Shown piece after piece: positions 19,058 to 31,192 of a DNA stretch of 64,000 nucleotides. Numbering within the stretch: position 1 is the stretch's first letter; each line of letters begins with the position of its first letter. The DNA is from Emiliania huxleyi CCMP1516 (taxonomy: Eukaryota > Haptophyta > Isochrysidales > Noelaerhabdaceae), in assembly GCF_000372725.1 (NCBI RefSeq), contig NW_005198244.1:1863841-1927840 (forward strand), written 5' to 3'. A program made the translations under genes and the position numbers. The notes beneath the pieces were generated by a model. It saw nothing but the letters and a program-made list of their open reading frames with translations. It was not told the DNA's origin and searched no databases.

Positions 19058-20957
19058 ATGGAAACACACCACGAGCCGCCACCCGCGTGCGAGTGTGGCT
19101 ACTCCCCGCCCGAGCCGCCCTCGTGCACAGTCTCCCCGCCCGAGCCGCCGGCGTGTGAGCGAGTGCAATCCAGCGGGTTGGTCTTCAATCCAGAGGCGCA
19201 CTCGTGGATTCTTGTGGACGACTCGCCCTCCCACTCGCCACGCCCCTCGCTCGCGCCCTCGAGCAACTCGCTGGCTCAGAGCTGGGCGGCGGGAGACAGC
19301 GAAGGTGAGAGCGAAGCCGACAGAGTCGACAGTGGGATCGCCTCGAGCGGCGCTGCCTCCGCGTACGGGCTGGGCGGCGAGACGAGCGCATCCGTCACGC
19401 CGCTTCCGCTCAGCCCGCTGCTCGGGCTCGGCTCGGACGAGGACGAGGTCCTCTCCGCGCAAGCGCTGAGCGAGATTCTCGCGGCGGCTTGGCCGCTGCC
19501 GCTCTCGCACGGCATGAGCCCAGACTCGCGGGACGAGGACGGGGAGGCGGCGCCCCCCGACTCGCTGCTGCTCGCCGCCACGCCGCCGCTCTCGCCGCGG
19601 CTGCCGCGCGGCTGCGGCGCCGACGAGTATGCTTGCCCCAAGCCGCCGCCCGCGCCGCCACCGGGCGCGTGCGGCGCAGGCGCGCGTGACGGCGGCGCGT
19701 GCGCGCCGCCGCCGCCCCTCGAGTGGTCCGTCCGCGCAAAGTCCTCCGCTTGGAAGGGGACGTGGAGCAAGCCGCTCGTCGTCGTCGCGGCGCTGCTCGC
19801 CAGCCACACAGCGGTGCGTGCACACACGCCGCGCCTCGCCCAGACACCAGCCGCTGCCACCTCCGTGAAGTCGCCCGATCCCGCCACCGCTTGCGTCGCG
19901 GCGCGGCGCCCTCTCGCCCGCGCGGCGCAGCCTCGCTCCGCGCGCATGCCACGACTCGATCCGCCCCCGCGCGGCCTCAGGTCCTCCTCCTCGGCATCGC
20001 AATCGGCCGACGCGTCTCCGTGCTGACAGAGTCCACGTCGGCCGGCGGGAGCAGGCTGCTCTCTGCCCTGCCCGCCGCGGCCCTACGCTGGCTCTTCCCC
20101 TCCCCTCCCCTCCCCTCTCCGCACGACCCCCCTCTCCACCCCATCTCACCCTCCCCCTGTCTCGCCCTCAGCTTCCTCGCGCGCCGCTTCTCGAGCGGAC
20201 CCGGCGGTGTGTCCCCTCCCCCCGCCCTGCCTCTTCCTCCCCTCCCGCCTCCCGCCTCCCCTCTCGCCTCTCGCCCCCTATGCTACTCTCATGCCCCGCC
20301 CCGCCCCACCGCGCCCCTCGCGGCTGCCCCCCCCTGACTGCTCCTTTCCCCGCACCACCCTCCCGTCGCTGCAACCCGCCCGTGCCCTCCACCGCCCATC
20401 ACCAACACCCCACCCCCCCCCTCCCAGGAATCCACAGTCGGCTCTGCTTCGCCTGAGCTGCGGGGGAGGAGCGCCAGCCGCGCCACAACCCACGCCGCTG
20501 TCCTGCTGCAGCGCGAGCGGCTCCGTCTCGCGCGCGCGGCGGCGGCGGGCAAGGCTCTGCCTGTACACCTTGTGCGTGCGCCCCTCTCCCCTCTGTGAGG
20601 CGGACCCCAGATGCCCCCTCCCCAGTTGCACTTGGTGCCGGACCCGTTTTGCCTAGCGCCGCCCCCGTCGCCCTCGAACGCCGTGCCGAGCAGCTTGCCG
20701 TTCTCGTCCCGAGCCCCCCCCCCTTCCCCCAGACGGTTAACCCTCCCGCAGCGAGAGGGCAGCGCGGGACAAGTCCGAAGTCGAGAGTCGGAGAGCGAGA
20801 GATCGTAGGATCGAGAGACAGAGACCGCTGGTGTATATACTTTTTTGCGAAGCGGGAACTTAAACATGTGATTGTGAATGCGCGCGGCGACTACAGTCTA
20901 CACTCTACAGCCTGTGTAGTACACAGCCCTCCAGCCCTGTACGCGGTAGCGAGCTGA
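19058..20957 (+). CDS. Acidic Ser/Pro-rich protein with a C-proximal membrane anchor, hypothetical
   Basis: Exon 1 (19058-19813) encodes 252 residues, beginning METHHEPPPACECGYSPPEP, rich in Ser, Pro and acidic residues, and ending KPLVVVAALLASHTA. The donor GCG/GTGCGT joins acceptor CCTCAG (19980) in frame to VLLLGIAIGRRVSVLTE, which completes one transmembrane helix. Later coding-like exons contain ATTHAAVLLQRERLRLARAA (about 20430-20570) and VALERRAEQLAVLV (about 20660-20705), a basic amphipathic tail. The last splice sites and the stop (20808 or 20957) are uncertain. No family is recognised. The shape is that of a protein with a long cytosolic domain tethered to a membrane. Confidence 0.55.
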
Positions 20958-21157
20958 ACCTGGGAGCTGGTGGAACTGGGTTGGTCAGAACTCACTGCGT
21001 ACTGTGGTGTAAAACGGCAAACGGGGTACGCACCGTGCCGTGTGGGTGCGCGGGTGTCTGGCGTCGGGGGGGGCGCTACTCATTCGGACAAGGCCGTCGG
21101 CTCGTTGGGCTCTCCGCTGTGGCAGCCCCACAAGCTCGTCGTATTCTGAAGGACGAA

Positions 21158-22269
21158 TTATGGGCTGTGCTGGAGGCAGGGGCGCATCGAGCTTTGGTGC
21201 AGCTCCATCGCATGCCTGAGCGACTTGACCCCGTTGAATGTGATTGGGGCGCACTCTGCCCCGGCGGAGGTGCAACCGTCGAGAAAACTGGTGGGGGAGC
21301 CGGGCCCGAGAGCCGTGCTGACATTGTGGCCGAACCGCCCAGGCCGCTTGCTGAGAAACCGTGGAGGGACGTTGTAGAAGCCGCAGAGCGGGACGAGGCG
21401 CGCCCGCTTCGGCAGAGTGGAGCACTTTGAGAGGACGAGGTCCACGTTCCCGTGCCGGTTCCCCTCTGTCCACGTTGCCGCCTTCCCAAAGTGGCTGTAG
21501 AAGATGCGGGGGCAGCGACCGGCGCGGGAGTCCTAAGGAAATGAAGAATCGGGGGCAGGCGGTGTACTGACGGGTCGTAGAAAGTAGAATGCGCCTTTGT
21601 GAACAAACGGGCTATGTGTCGGAGCATCTCGGGGGGCCAGCCTCGACAAGGGCGCTAAGGGCGGGGCGGGTGTAGATTGCGCCGCTGCCGCCGTTCAAAA
21701 ATTGGCCAAAGCCGCGCGGCGCAAAGTGCACGTGCCCCACCAGCAGTGAGGCGGTCGCGTTCAGCTTGTGTAGCTCCTGCAAGCGCCGAAGGGACAGTTT
21801 GGTGGAGGCCGCCTTTCCTACCGCGTCTGCGACTGTGTCTGGGAGGACGACGTTGATACTGTCTGCAGAGGTGGTGACAAGTCCTGGCACATCTAGGGTG
21901 CTCCTCAGCGAGCCGCGTAGGGTACACGTACACGTCGTCTTCGACCACCACGTACCAAAGGTGGTGGCGGTAGCGGGCGTACACGTCGTCGAGGATCTGC
22001 ACGCGCCTCGTCAGCACGTCAGTCGCTTTTGGCAAGATGTGAGCACAGCGCGGCGTTGGAGTGCGCCAACTGTCAGTGTACCAGACTGTGTCGGCGACGG
22101 CGCGGGCGGGGACGGACGCCGCCCAGGTCCGATCAAAGTAGGCGACCTCGTTCGCGCGGTCGGAGGTCGTGACGCCAATGATCAGGATCGGTCTGCTCGT
22201 GCTTGCGCTGGGGCACCTCGACGCCGACCGCTTTGACATGGCGAAGCCTCGTGTGTCGAGGGGACGCAC
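21158..22269 (-). CDS. Fringe-like beta-1,3-glycosyltransferase (GT31-type)
   Basis: The blocks, in order, are ILIIGVTTSDRANEVAYFDR, WYVVVEDDVYVYPTRL with an EDD metal-binding motif, LPDTVADAVGKAAST, GQFLNGGSGAIYTRPALSAL (the fringe-type GGAG motif), and then a last exon beginning at 21532 with DSRAGRCPRIFYSHFGKA that also holds LCGFYNVPPRFL and ITFNGVKSLRHAMELH. The enzyme would transfer a sugar onto glycoproteins in the Golgi. Between EDDVYVY and LRSTLDVPGLVTT the frame changes at a CCC run (near 21917) with no intron; one base is extra or missing. It is therefore either a sequencing error or a disabled gene. Confidence 0.7.
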
Positions 22270-22636
22270 GAGCAGCTTTTACGGAGACGAAATCAAAGTT
22301 CCCAAATCCGCCGGAATCGAGGGCGGAATCGAAGGGCGGAAGTGAAGCTCAATGCAAGCCAGTCTCCATCATCCCGCAAGATGGCTTTAGGTTAGGTAAG
22401 ATGGCGATTTGGTGTGGGAGGGTGGCTGGGTGGGTAAAGAAAGCGGGCTCGCGACAGATTTTTCGCACTTTTGCGCGGACGCTGAGCACCTGCATGCTAT
22501 TCCCTCATGCGATGGAACCGCACAAAACCACTGAGTCTCCCAGGGTAGCGAAGTCTCAGTCAAAAAAATACCGGTTCCCGCCGCCGGCGGTGGAGTACCA
22601 ACCTGCCGCTGGAAGCACACGGCCGGCGAGGCCGCG

Positions 22637-25600
22637 ATGCTGCTGCTGGCGGCGCCGCTCCTGTTGCTTGGCGCGCACGACGGTCCGGCGTGGCAAGGCT
22701 CGCCGCAGGCGGACGGGCTCTACGCTGCCTACAACCAGCTCGCCGCCTTCTCGCAGCAGTGCCAGCTGCCGATCAAGACGCCGCAGATCGTGGTGGTGGG
22801 TCAGCAGACGGACGGCAAGTCCGCCCTCATCGAGGCCCTGATGGGCTTCCAGTTCAACCACGTCGGCGGCGGCACAAAGACGCGCCGGCCGATTGCGCTG
22901 CAGATGCAGTACCGCGCCGAGTGCGAGGAGCCACGCTGCTTCCTGTTCGAGGGCGGGCGCGAGCGGCAGGTGGGTCTGCAGGAGCTCAAGGCGTACATCG
23001 AGGCGGAAAACTCGCGCCTCGAGGCGGAGGGCGCCTTCGAGGCGGAGGAGCTGATCGTGCGGATGGACTACAAGTGCTACGCCACACCCGCCTCCCGGCC
23101 TAGCCGAAGCCTCTGCCGGGAGATGCGAGCCGTATCCACCGACCCGCGCCTCCTCTCGCCACCCGCCCCGCCCAACCACAGGTACTGCCCCAACCTGAGC
23201 ATCATCGACACGCCGGGACTCCTCGACTTTGATTCCGCCGCCCAGTCGACGGCGCCCAGCGCCGCCACCAACGCGCGCGCGGTGCGCGAGCTCGTCGTCG
23301 CGCAGATGTCGGCCGCGGAGCGCGTCATTCTTTGCGTCGAGGAGACGCGCTGCTGGCAGAGCTCGGCGGCGCGCGAGAGATCACGAGAAGTCGCCGAGAC
23401 TCGCCGAGACGTAGCCCGCGGAGAGAGAGGTCCTGACAGGTCCTGAGAGGTCCTGACAGGTCCTGAGGTCCGCCCACACCTCCGGCGAGATCCGATCGCT
23501 AGCGCAGGTGCGGCAGCTCGTCGGCGAAGTCGACCCCACCTTCGGCCGCACCGTCGTCGTCTCGACCAAGCTCGACACCAAGCTCGCCCAGCTCTCGGGC
23601 ACGTCGGACCTCCTCCACTTCCTCGCGGCGCGCGGACACCTCCTAGACACCTCCTAGACACCTCTCGTGACACCTCTCGTGACACCTCTCGTGACACCTC
23701 TCGTGACACCTCTCGTGACACCTCTCGTGACACCTCTCGTGACACCTCTCGTCCTAGACACTCTCGTGCAGACTCGTGCAGACTCACCTCTCGTGCTGCC
23801 CGCAACGGTTCGCGGATCGTCCACTACAACCCCCTCCCCACCCCTCCCCACCCCTCCCCCCACCCCTCCCCCCCCCTCCCCCCACCCCTCCCCCCCCTCA
23901 CCGCCCGCCAGGCGCTCCCTCTCTGCGAGTCGCACCCCCGAGATTGTCCGAGATCGCCACCCGAGATTGTCCGAGGTCAGGCGCGCCCTCTCCGGGAGTC
24001 GCACCCGCGGCTGCTCGGAGGCCCATTCTTCACCTCGGTGCCGCAGGCTCGCGCGGGCAGCAGCCGCGCCACACGCCCCATCACTGGTCGTTGGTGTGTC
24101 CCGCAGGTGCCTTCGGGGCGCGTGGGCAGCTCGCCGCTGCACGGATTCGCCACTGACGGCGAGTACCAGGCGAGCGGCACTTTCCGAGACACTTCCGGCG
24201 CCAGGCCGTCTGCTCCGTCGATGCCGCCGCCCACGATCCCCCGCCTCTAGCCCCGTGGTGGCTTCGACGCCGCCGCACCCATGACACGCCCTGGACGCAT
24301 CCCTCACTCGCCCCCTCGCACACGCCAGGACGCGCTGGCGCGCACGGAGCACGCCAACCTCGAGTACTTGCGCGAGGTTGCGGCGCCCGCCGCGGACGCC
24401 GCCACGCAGCCGGGTGCGCGCTCTGCCGTGGGCATCAGCAGGCTGCGCCGCTTCCTCGAGGACTTGCTGCGCGAGCGGTACCTGATGTCCCTCACCTTGC
24501 CCTCTAATTAATTAACTATTAATGAACTAATAATTAACTAATTAGGTACCTGATGAGCCTCACCTCGATCATCGGACAGCTGCAAGCGGCGCGCGAGCGA
24601 ACCTCGCAGCAGATGGCGCAGGCGCGCACGAGCTGCTCGCCGAGCCTCCAGACCGTCCACGACACGTCCACGCCCACGACACGTCCACAACACGTCCCGT
24701 AGGCGGACGAGCTGCTCGAGGAGCTCGCGCCCAGCAGGCTGCGTGGGCTCTGCTCCAAGTTCGTCTCTCTGTCGAGCGGCTGCGTGAGTGGCCTCTCCCT
24801 GCAGGCCGGTGTGAGCCATCCCGTAGGTACGTCTCCCTCTTCATGGAGCGGTACGACCTCACCATAGCGGGTGCGCGATATGCCCCTCCTCCGCAGCTCG
24901 CCGCCGTGCGGAGTCCACTCCGACCTCCGACCCCCACCCCCCGCCCCCACCCCCCGGCAGGCACCGTTGCGACCGACACGGCGCCGATCGGACAGACGCT
25001 CGCGCAGGAGCGCGCCGAGGCAGGCGCCCTCTGCAGCGACGCCGCGCTCGGCGCCGACTTCTCGGCGCTGGTGGGCGAGGGCGGCGCGGGCGCGAGGCTG
25101 TTTGGCGGCGCGCAGTTCCACCGCTTGCTGCGCGAGTTTGAGCTCGGCGTCCGCTCGCTGCCGTCGGTCCACCCTCCCCTCCCCTCCCCTCCCCATATCC
25201 CGCCTATGTGCCGAGCAGGTGCTAGTCACCGACGAACAGCTCTCCAACGCGCTCGGCGTCGACGCGCAGCACGACGCGCTCTGCTACGGGCGCGCCCGCG
25301 CAGAGCCCACAACAGCAATCTCGGCTGGTGCGCGAGCCGCGCCTCTCCCTGTGCCATGCCATAGGCGCGCCGTCTGCCAGGCGGCGATGAGCCACTCGCT
25401 CAGCCAGCACCACGAGCTGCTCACGCGGCTCGCCTCGCGCGTGGAGCACGTCGTGGCGCGGATGCTGCTTCACGCGGCAGCCACCGCCGACGAGGGCATC
25501 TCCGCCGCCGCGGGGGCGGGCGCGCTGCGAGCGACCGCGCGCCGCTCGCGGATGATCAGCGAGACGATTGGCGGCTTCCTTCGCCGGCCGGTCGAGGAGG

Positions 25601-26594
25601 CCTTCTCGTCGCTGCTGCGCGAGAGCTTGCGGGAGTGCATGCAGGCGCGCCTCCGCCTCGCCACGTCTGCCTCCGCCACCTCCTGCCCTGGCCAGCCTCT
25701 TGCCTTCGCCACCTCTCTGCCCGCCACCGTCGTCTCCCACACATGCGCCTCCTCTCCCGCTGCCAGGCATGCTACACAGACATCCGCTCTGTCGTCGCGC
25801 CTCGCGGCGGGGCGTCCGAGGCGAGCTGCTCCCGCCCCTTGGACCCTCTCCCCCCGCCCCTCACTCGTTCGCGCCCCTCGAATTGCTCAGGTGTCTACCT
25901 TGTGGCCCATCTTTGCCTCGCCCGCCAACGACGTCACAGAGGACGGCGAGGTGGCGGCCCCCCCGAGACCAGCCGCTGCCACGCCCTCGCAGCACCCGTC
26001 ACGCTCGCGAGATTGCAGGGCTGCATCACCCCTCCCCCGCCCCACAAGGTGGCGAGCTGGGCGGTCGGGGGCTGGGTCGGGTCGGGGGAGAGCGCCGTGG
26101 ACGCCCTCGTCACGCGCCTCGTCGGGGCGTGGCGGCGCCAGTTCGCTCTGGCAGTCAAGCGAAAGGCGAGCCGCGCCAGAGGGCCACCCCAGGCACCCCG
26201 CACTCCCCCACCCCTCCCCGCCACCCTTGCCCCTCGCGCCCGCAGGTCCGCTACTTCCTCATCAGCCTCGCGGAGCGGCTCCCAACGCGCGCGCTCTCCG
26301 CCTGCGTGCCCGTGCGAGCGGGCCCCTGTCTGTACACGCCACCACACCTCGCGAGACCTCGCGAGTAGGCACCTGCTCCGCAGCCTGCACACCATGTGCG
26401 ACGAGCCAACCTCGACGTCGTCGCTCGACGTGGCGAGCGCGCGCGCGGCGCTGCTCGAGCACAAGGCGGGGCTCGAGACCGAGCACGCGCGGGCGACGCA
26501 GTTGCTCGACCGCTTCTACAGCTTGCGCGGGCAGCTCGAGGAGGGGAGCCGAGCCGATCGGCCAGCAGAGGCGCTCGCGGCTGGCCGGGGGTAG
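22637..26594 (+). CDS. DRP5B: Plastid-division dynamin, ARC5/DRP5B-like, multi-exon
   Basis: This is a large GTPase of the dynamin family that constricts plastids in plants and red algae. GTPase motifs are G1 GQQTDGKSAL, the family block MGFQFNHVGGGTKTRRP, G3 IIDTPGLLDF and G4 STKLDTK. Stalk/middle exons include LRRFLEDLLRERY, ARLFGGAQFHRLLREFEL, ISETIGGFLRRPVEEAFSSL, VRYFLISLAERLP and a C-terminal helical block LLEHKAGLETEHARATQLL. No PH domain was identified. Exon 1 is 22637-23073, exon 2 starts at 23182, one exon ends at 24477 and the next starts at 24546; other borders are approximate. The N-terminus MLLLAAPLLLLGAHDG is hydrophobic and could be a signal peptide, unlike land-plant ARC5. 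Confidence 0.88.
23655..23757. repeat. CACCTCTCGTGA intronic minisatellite
   Basis: About eight tandem 13-bp copies of GACACCTCTCGTG within a dynamin intron, followed by a C/T-rich tract (23825-23910). Confidence 0.9.
24478..24545 (+). other. Intron with 5' end duplicating the downstream exon start
   Basis: This 68-nt AT-rich intron in the dynamin gene begins GTACCTGATGTCCCTCACCT, and the exon after it begins GTACCTGATGAGCCTCACCT; 18 of 20 bases match. The upstream exon ends GAGCG, the acceptor is AATTAG, and the join (R-Y-L-M-S-L-T) keeps frame. The duplication and the sudden AT-rich filler look like recent intron gain. Confidence 0.8.
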
Positions 26595-27200
26595 CGGGAG
26601 AAGGTGCATGGCGGGACCGTCGGGCGGGCCGCTCCAGTGCCCGGAATGGCCCGCTCGCGAGGCCGAGCATGTTTGGAGAATTCATTTCGTGTTGTTTGTT
26701 TTGTGAGTGAGAACATTGCCAGGTCGCAGGCGTGCCACACACATACCGCCTTACGAAACACGGTTGTCGGTTGTGCGCGCTTGCGGGCTCGGCGTGGCTT
26801 CTGGCTTGCGTTGATATGTGGACACGCGGACACGGCCCTGCGCGCTGCCCCGTTCTGCTAGCCCCCGTACCGTAGCCGTTCTCTCCCCCGTCTCCCCCGA
26901 AACGCGAAAGCCCGATCGAGCCGCGCATTTTATTTTTAATGTGTTTTGATGTGTGCACACTTGGATGTGCAGTTCACGCGCGCTTCTCGTCATTCTCTCT
27001 TTCAACGCTCTCCCCCATCACTCTAGCCGTACCGTACACTCCTCACAAGTCACACCGTGCTCTCAAAATACTCAAATGACACAAAACGCGCTACGCGGAA
27101 AATAAAAAATCCATAGACCATACATCCTAGCTAGATCAATCACGGTGGTTGGGTGTCAAGTGCTTTTTTGCTTTTGCGAGATGCGACGCAGATGTCTGCG

Positions 27201-28188
27201 TCAGTACGCCAGGGTAGGCTCTGCCGGCCAGACCACCTCCGACATCGAGGTGGCCTCCTCGGACGACTCGTATGTGTCAATAAACTCTTGCAAGGTAGGC
27301 AGTTCGTCGAGCGCGAGGAGTTGTGACACCCGTTCGTTGCTCGGCATGAAGTCGCTATACCTGCAGGGCGTGCCGATAGGAGCCCTGAGCAGCGCCGAGC
27401 CCGCTTGAGTCATGTGCAGTGGAGGAGGCACGTGCACGCCTGGTCTCCCACTCGGCGAGCTTCTGGCTGGCAGTTTCAGCAGTGTCCTCTCCCACGGCTT
27501 TGCCGAGCTGCAGAAAGGCAATGACGGTGTCGGCGAGGAGCTTCGGCAGCGTGTCATCGTCAACGTCCATGTAGTTGCCGCGCGCCACTTCCACTAAGCA
27601 CGCCAGCCAGTCGCCAAAGCTACGCGCCGGCGCATCGTCCATGCAAGAGACCACCTGGAGGCGGAGATGTTTGTGCCGTGTAGGAAATCTATGAGGCGAG
27701 CAAGCGGCGTAGCAAAGAGGCGTAGCAAAGAGGTGGGCGTGCCTTGATTGACGACAAGATCCCCGCTGCCTCTGCCGTGGTGAGCTGCTGCAGGTACTCA
27801 GACATTGAAGGCGGGTGGCCCTCCAGAAAGTGGATCCAGCCGCTCGGCAGAGTCAGCAGCAGCCCAGTCAGCGGCGCCCGCGGCTCCAGGTCAGCGTCTC
27901 CGCTGGCGTCGATCTTGCGGACGGTGCTCTGGTGCCAGTCGCCAACGGAGGTGCCCTGCTTGTGGGAGGAGGCGTGCGAATCTCAGAAGAGCGCAACAGA
28001 GGCGCTGGTGTGGCCGCAACGCGAGCCTGGCTGGCATTGGACGAGCCCGCCAAGCAGAGCCGACAGAGGGGCTGCAGCGACTTCTCTCCTCGCTGCTGTA
28101 GCACTACGTCGAGCAGCGTCTCTTGCGGCTCCGCCGCGAAGGATGGCGCCGGCATCAACGCAAGCGCGTTATCGGCCTCGGCCCCCAT
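27201..28188 (-). CDS. BLUF/TEX47-like protein, multi-exon
   Basis: The order on the minus strand is as follows: start MGAEADNALALMPAPSFAAE; an exon with SVGDWHQSTVRKIDASGDAD and LTGLLLTLPSGWIHFLEGHP followed by MSEYLQQLTTAEAAGIL; an exon beginning after CTCCAG with VVSCMDDAPARSFGDWLACL; and a last exon with FMPSNERVSQLLALDELPTL ending VVWPAEPTLAY. The pattern of a hydrophobic strand, (I/V)HFLEG, a short helix, then a strand and R-x-F-x-x-W matches BLUF-fold proteins of the TEX47 type. I do not see enough to claim flavin binding. Intron borders are approximate. Confidence 0.45.
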
Positions 28189-28473
28189 GGTGTGTGTGTA
28201 ACGCCTGCGGGATTTTTCTTTCTGTTATCTTTTTATTTTTGGCAATAACTCCACAATCAGGGGGGCGTGTCTGGCCTTGGCTTGCCAAAATACGCAAACA
28301 ACTCTCCGCAGACGCGCCCGACTAACACTCTACACCTACTGCCAGCTTGCCGGGGCATTCTCTAGACGATCTCTTATCGTCCTGCATAATCCTGGACACA
28401 TGCCTCCATTGGCGTTCCCTACTGACGCTCAACACGAGCTTCAGTTTGTCCGGCGAAATATGCAAGCGATATC

Positions 28474-30730
28474 TCAGACCTCGGTCACCCTCACCCAGTC
28501 TATCTTGAGCGCGGGGTCGTTCTCTTGCCAGCTCGGCAGCCACTGGTCGCGCGCGCCCCAAAAGTCCCACTGGGCGCTACCCGATTCGTTCTCCCACGGC
28601 TTGCCGCCCTCACCGTCGGGGAAGAAGGAGACGCCGCCCACCGCCTAAGGGGCGAGGGTGCAGGGTCGGGGGCCAGGGCTCGCCAGAGCCCACCCACTCC
28701 ACCTCGCCATCCCTGGCAATGGGTCGGCTGAGAGATCTCGGCCAGAGATCCACCAAATTGAAGATGATGAAGAAGTCCTCGTCGAAGGGGGCGCCGTTCG
28801 TGTGACCGCTCGCCCACGGGTTGCTCCAGCTTGATGGGTCCCATCCACCGCGCTCGAAGAAGGTCTGATTCGTCCAGTCCACCTGCAGAATGCGCTGCGC
28901 GTCGTCGTCCAGGTAGGTGTAGAGGCCGTGTTCTGTCCGCACGAGCCCGAAAGTATGAAAATCGTCTGAAAAGTTGGCGCCTAGGAGAGTACGCCAAGTC
29001 TACACAGAGGGCGCACCTAGTGTCTGGGACCTTGTCGCACCCGGCAGAGTCATCGACGCTGAGGTCTGGTGGAATCGATTCTGCTCAACGTTCAGGCCTA
29101 GGTGCGGGGTGCGGGTGTCTCTCGCTGTGTCCTGTCGTACGAGAAAGGGTCCGGGACGAGAGAGATTGGTGCCCCAATGAATGGTCGAGCCCACAGTATC
29201 GACGCCGCGATTCCCGGCGTACCCGGCCGCGTTGCCGGTGGCCTCCATCACGTCAATCTCGCCCGAGGCCGGCCAGCCTCCAAACGTCTCGTGGCGCGGG
29301 AGTAGCCAGATTGCGGGCCTGCGGCGCAGAGACAGAGCCATTACTTGCAACACGCTATACCGGAACTAGCACGTGCACATGTGTCGTTTGGGAGGGTCTC
29401 TTCGTGTCCCCGCATCTACTCTGCTCGAGGCCAAAGCCAATCGCCCCGGGGAAGCTGCGCTCGAACCTCGAGACGGCCGCTGCGGAAGGTGAACGAGTCG
29501 ACGGTGCTGATGCGGGCGGAGCTGATGGGCGAGGCATCGTTTCGGACACACCCGTAAAATGCGTTTGCGGTGCAGTCGGACGCCGGCGTCAGTCCGTACC
29601 TAAGCGCACCGGCTTCGTGTTGCGGCAGGACCGGCACCGGCACCGCCGGTACTTGCGGTGACTTGCGGTGCGTCGCACATATCGAGCCGGGTGGTCCGTG
29701 GGCTGGGCAGCCAGTCCTCGGTCAAGGTCGGACGGATGTGTAGTACGCCTATGACCACGTTGGACAAAGTCAGAGACAGTGTGTGTGACAAGGTACGGTG
29801 GGCGAGCCACGGCCCCACGCCGTCTTCGACAAAGGAGTTGGTACGATTGTTTCGGTAGAGCTGGAACTCCCAGTTGCCGCCGCCCGCCATTGTGATCTCG
29901 TGCTTCCACACAGAGAGGTCGAGGCGGGAAAAGTCGTCATAAAATAGGACCCTCGGCGGGGCTGAGGGAGCGGGCGGCGGCGCTGTCGGAGAGGTCGCAG
30001 GTGTAGAGGGCAAGGGTGGTGGAGACAAGAGCGGCGGTGGCGGTGGCGGTGGTGGCGGTGGCGGTGGCAGTGGTGATGGTGGCAGCAGAGGCGGTGGCAG
30101 CAGAGGCGGTGGCAGCAGAGGCGGTGGTAGCTGAGGCGGCGGTGGCGGTGGCGGTGGCGGTGGCGGTGGCGGCGGTGGTCTGAGCGGCGGCAGCAGAGGC
30201 GGTGGCAGCAGAGGCGGTGGCAGCAGAGGCGGCGGCAGCAGAGGCGGTGGCAGCTGAGGCGGTGGCAGCAGAGGCGGCGGTGGTGGAGATGGCAGTGGTG
30301 GCGGCGGCTGTGACGGCGGCTCGGGCGGCGGACGAGACGGCTGTGCAGGCAACATATCTGGCGCCGACGGCAGTGGTGTGAGAACTGCTTGAGGAGGCGG
30401 AACGATAGTGGTTGACGGAATGATCAATGGTGGTGGCGGCGGCGATGGAGGCATGTTCAGCCGGGCCATGGCAGCCTCCAGAGTGAGGATTCGCTCCCTC
30501 AGCTCGTCGATTGAGGAGCAGCCTAGCACACCTACACCAGCATCACCCGAGCCGGAAGCTGGGTCGGGCGGCAGGCCCGAGCCAGCTTCCTGGCGGTCAG
30601 AGCTAACGCCTGAAGAAAAGTCCCCACGGGCCTCGTTGGAGTCCGGTGGCCCGCTACCACAGTCGCATGCGCATTCAGTCTGTGCCTGGTCTAGATATGT
30701 TGCCACTGCCGGCACCAAGCCAGCCCACAT
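28474..30730 (-). CDS. GH16-family endo-beta-glucanase/laminarinase-like, multi-exon
   Basis: The catalytic motif GEIDVMEATG fits the GH16 E-x-D-x-x-E signature (nucleophile and acid/base Glu). Flanking family blocks are VLFYDDFSRLDLSVW, VRAQLPRGDWLWPAIWLLPR, STIHWGTN, FHTFGLVRTEHGLYTYLDDD, FIIFNLAVGG and WDFWGARDQW, with the terminus IDWVRVTEV at the stop 28474-28476. Exon 1 runs 30730-29822 and carries a coiled/acidic N-terminus and a (PPPLLPP)n linker. It joins exon 2 (starting 29748) through a GC donor, restoring NSFVEDGVLHIRPTLTEDW. The likely substrate is beta-1,3-glucan, but this is inferred from the family. No clear signal peptide is seen at the chosen start; a Met at 30730 opens the frame. 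Confidence 0.85.
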
Positions 30731-31192
30731 CGTTGGTTGTCGCCCCTGCCCTTACGCCCGGGGGCCAAGAACAACACAAGTCATAACTTTGTATGTGCTA
30801 TGTCGGCGACACGGCGACGATCACCAAGGGTTTTCGTTGGTCTTAACAATACCATAGTCCATACCCTTTTCTCCGACGGCCGAGATCGGCCGCATAGAAA
30901 ACGTGTGAATATTTTTATATTTATCCTTCCGATTTGCTAGGTACGGCTTTTTCACCTGTTTCACAACGTCGTCATCGTCAACGATTAAGGTGTATCAATT
31001 ATTTTTCACACATCACACATGATCAGTGCTTGATGGCGCCTAAATCATCCATAGTTGCGCGTATCATCTCACGCCATCCGACTCTCACGACACATTGAGA
31101 CGATCTCTCCTGTGTGCATCGTCCTCGCCTGTTCGGACCACACGCACCGCCCTTCACGAGAGGTGCACCCAAGTCCCAAAGCCTCCCGCTCC

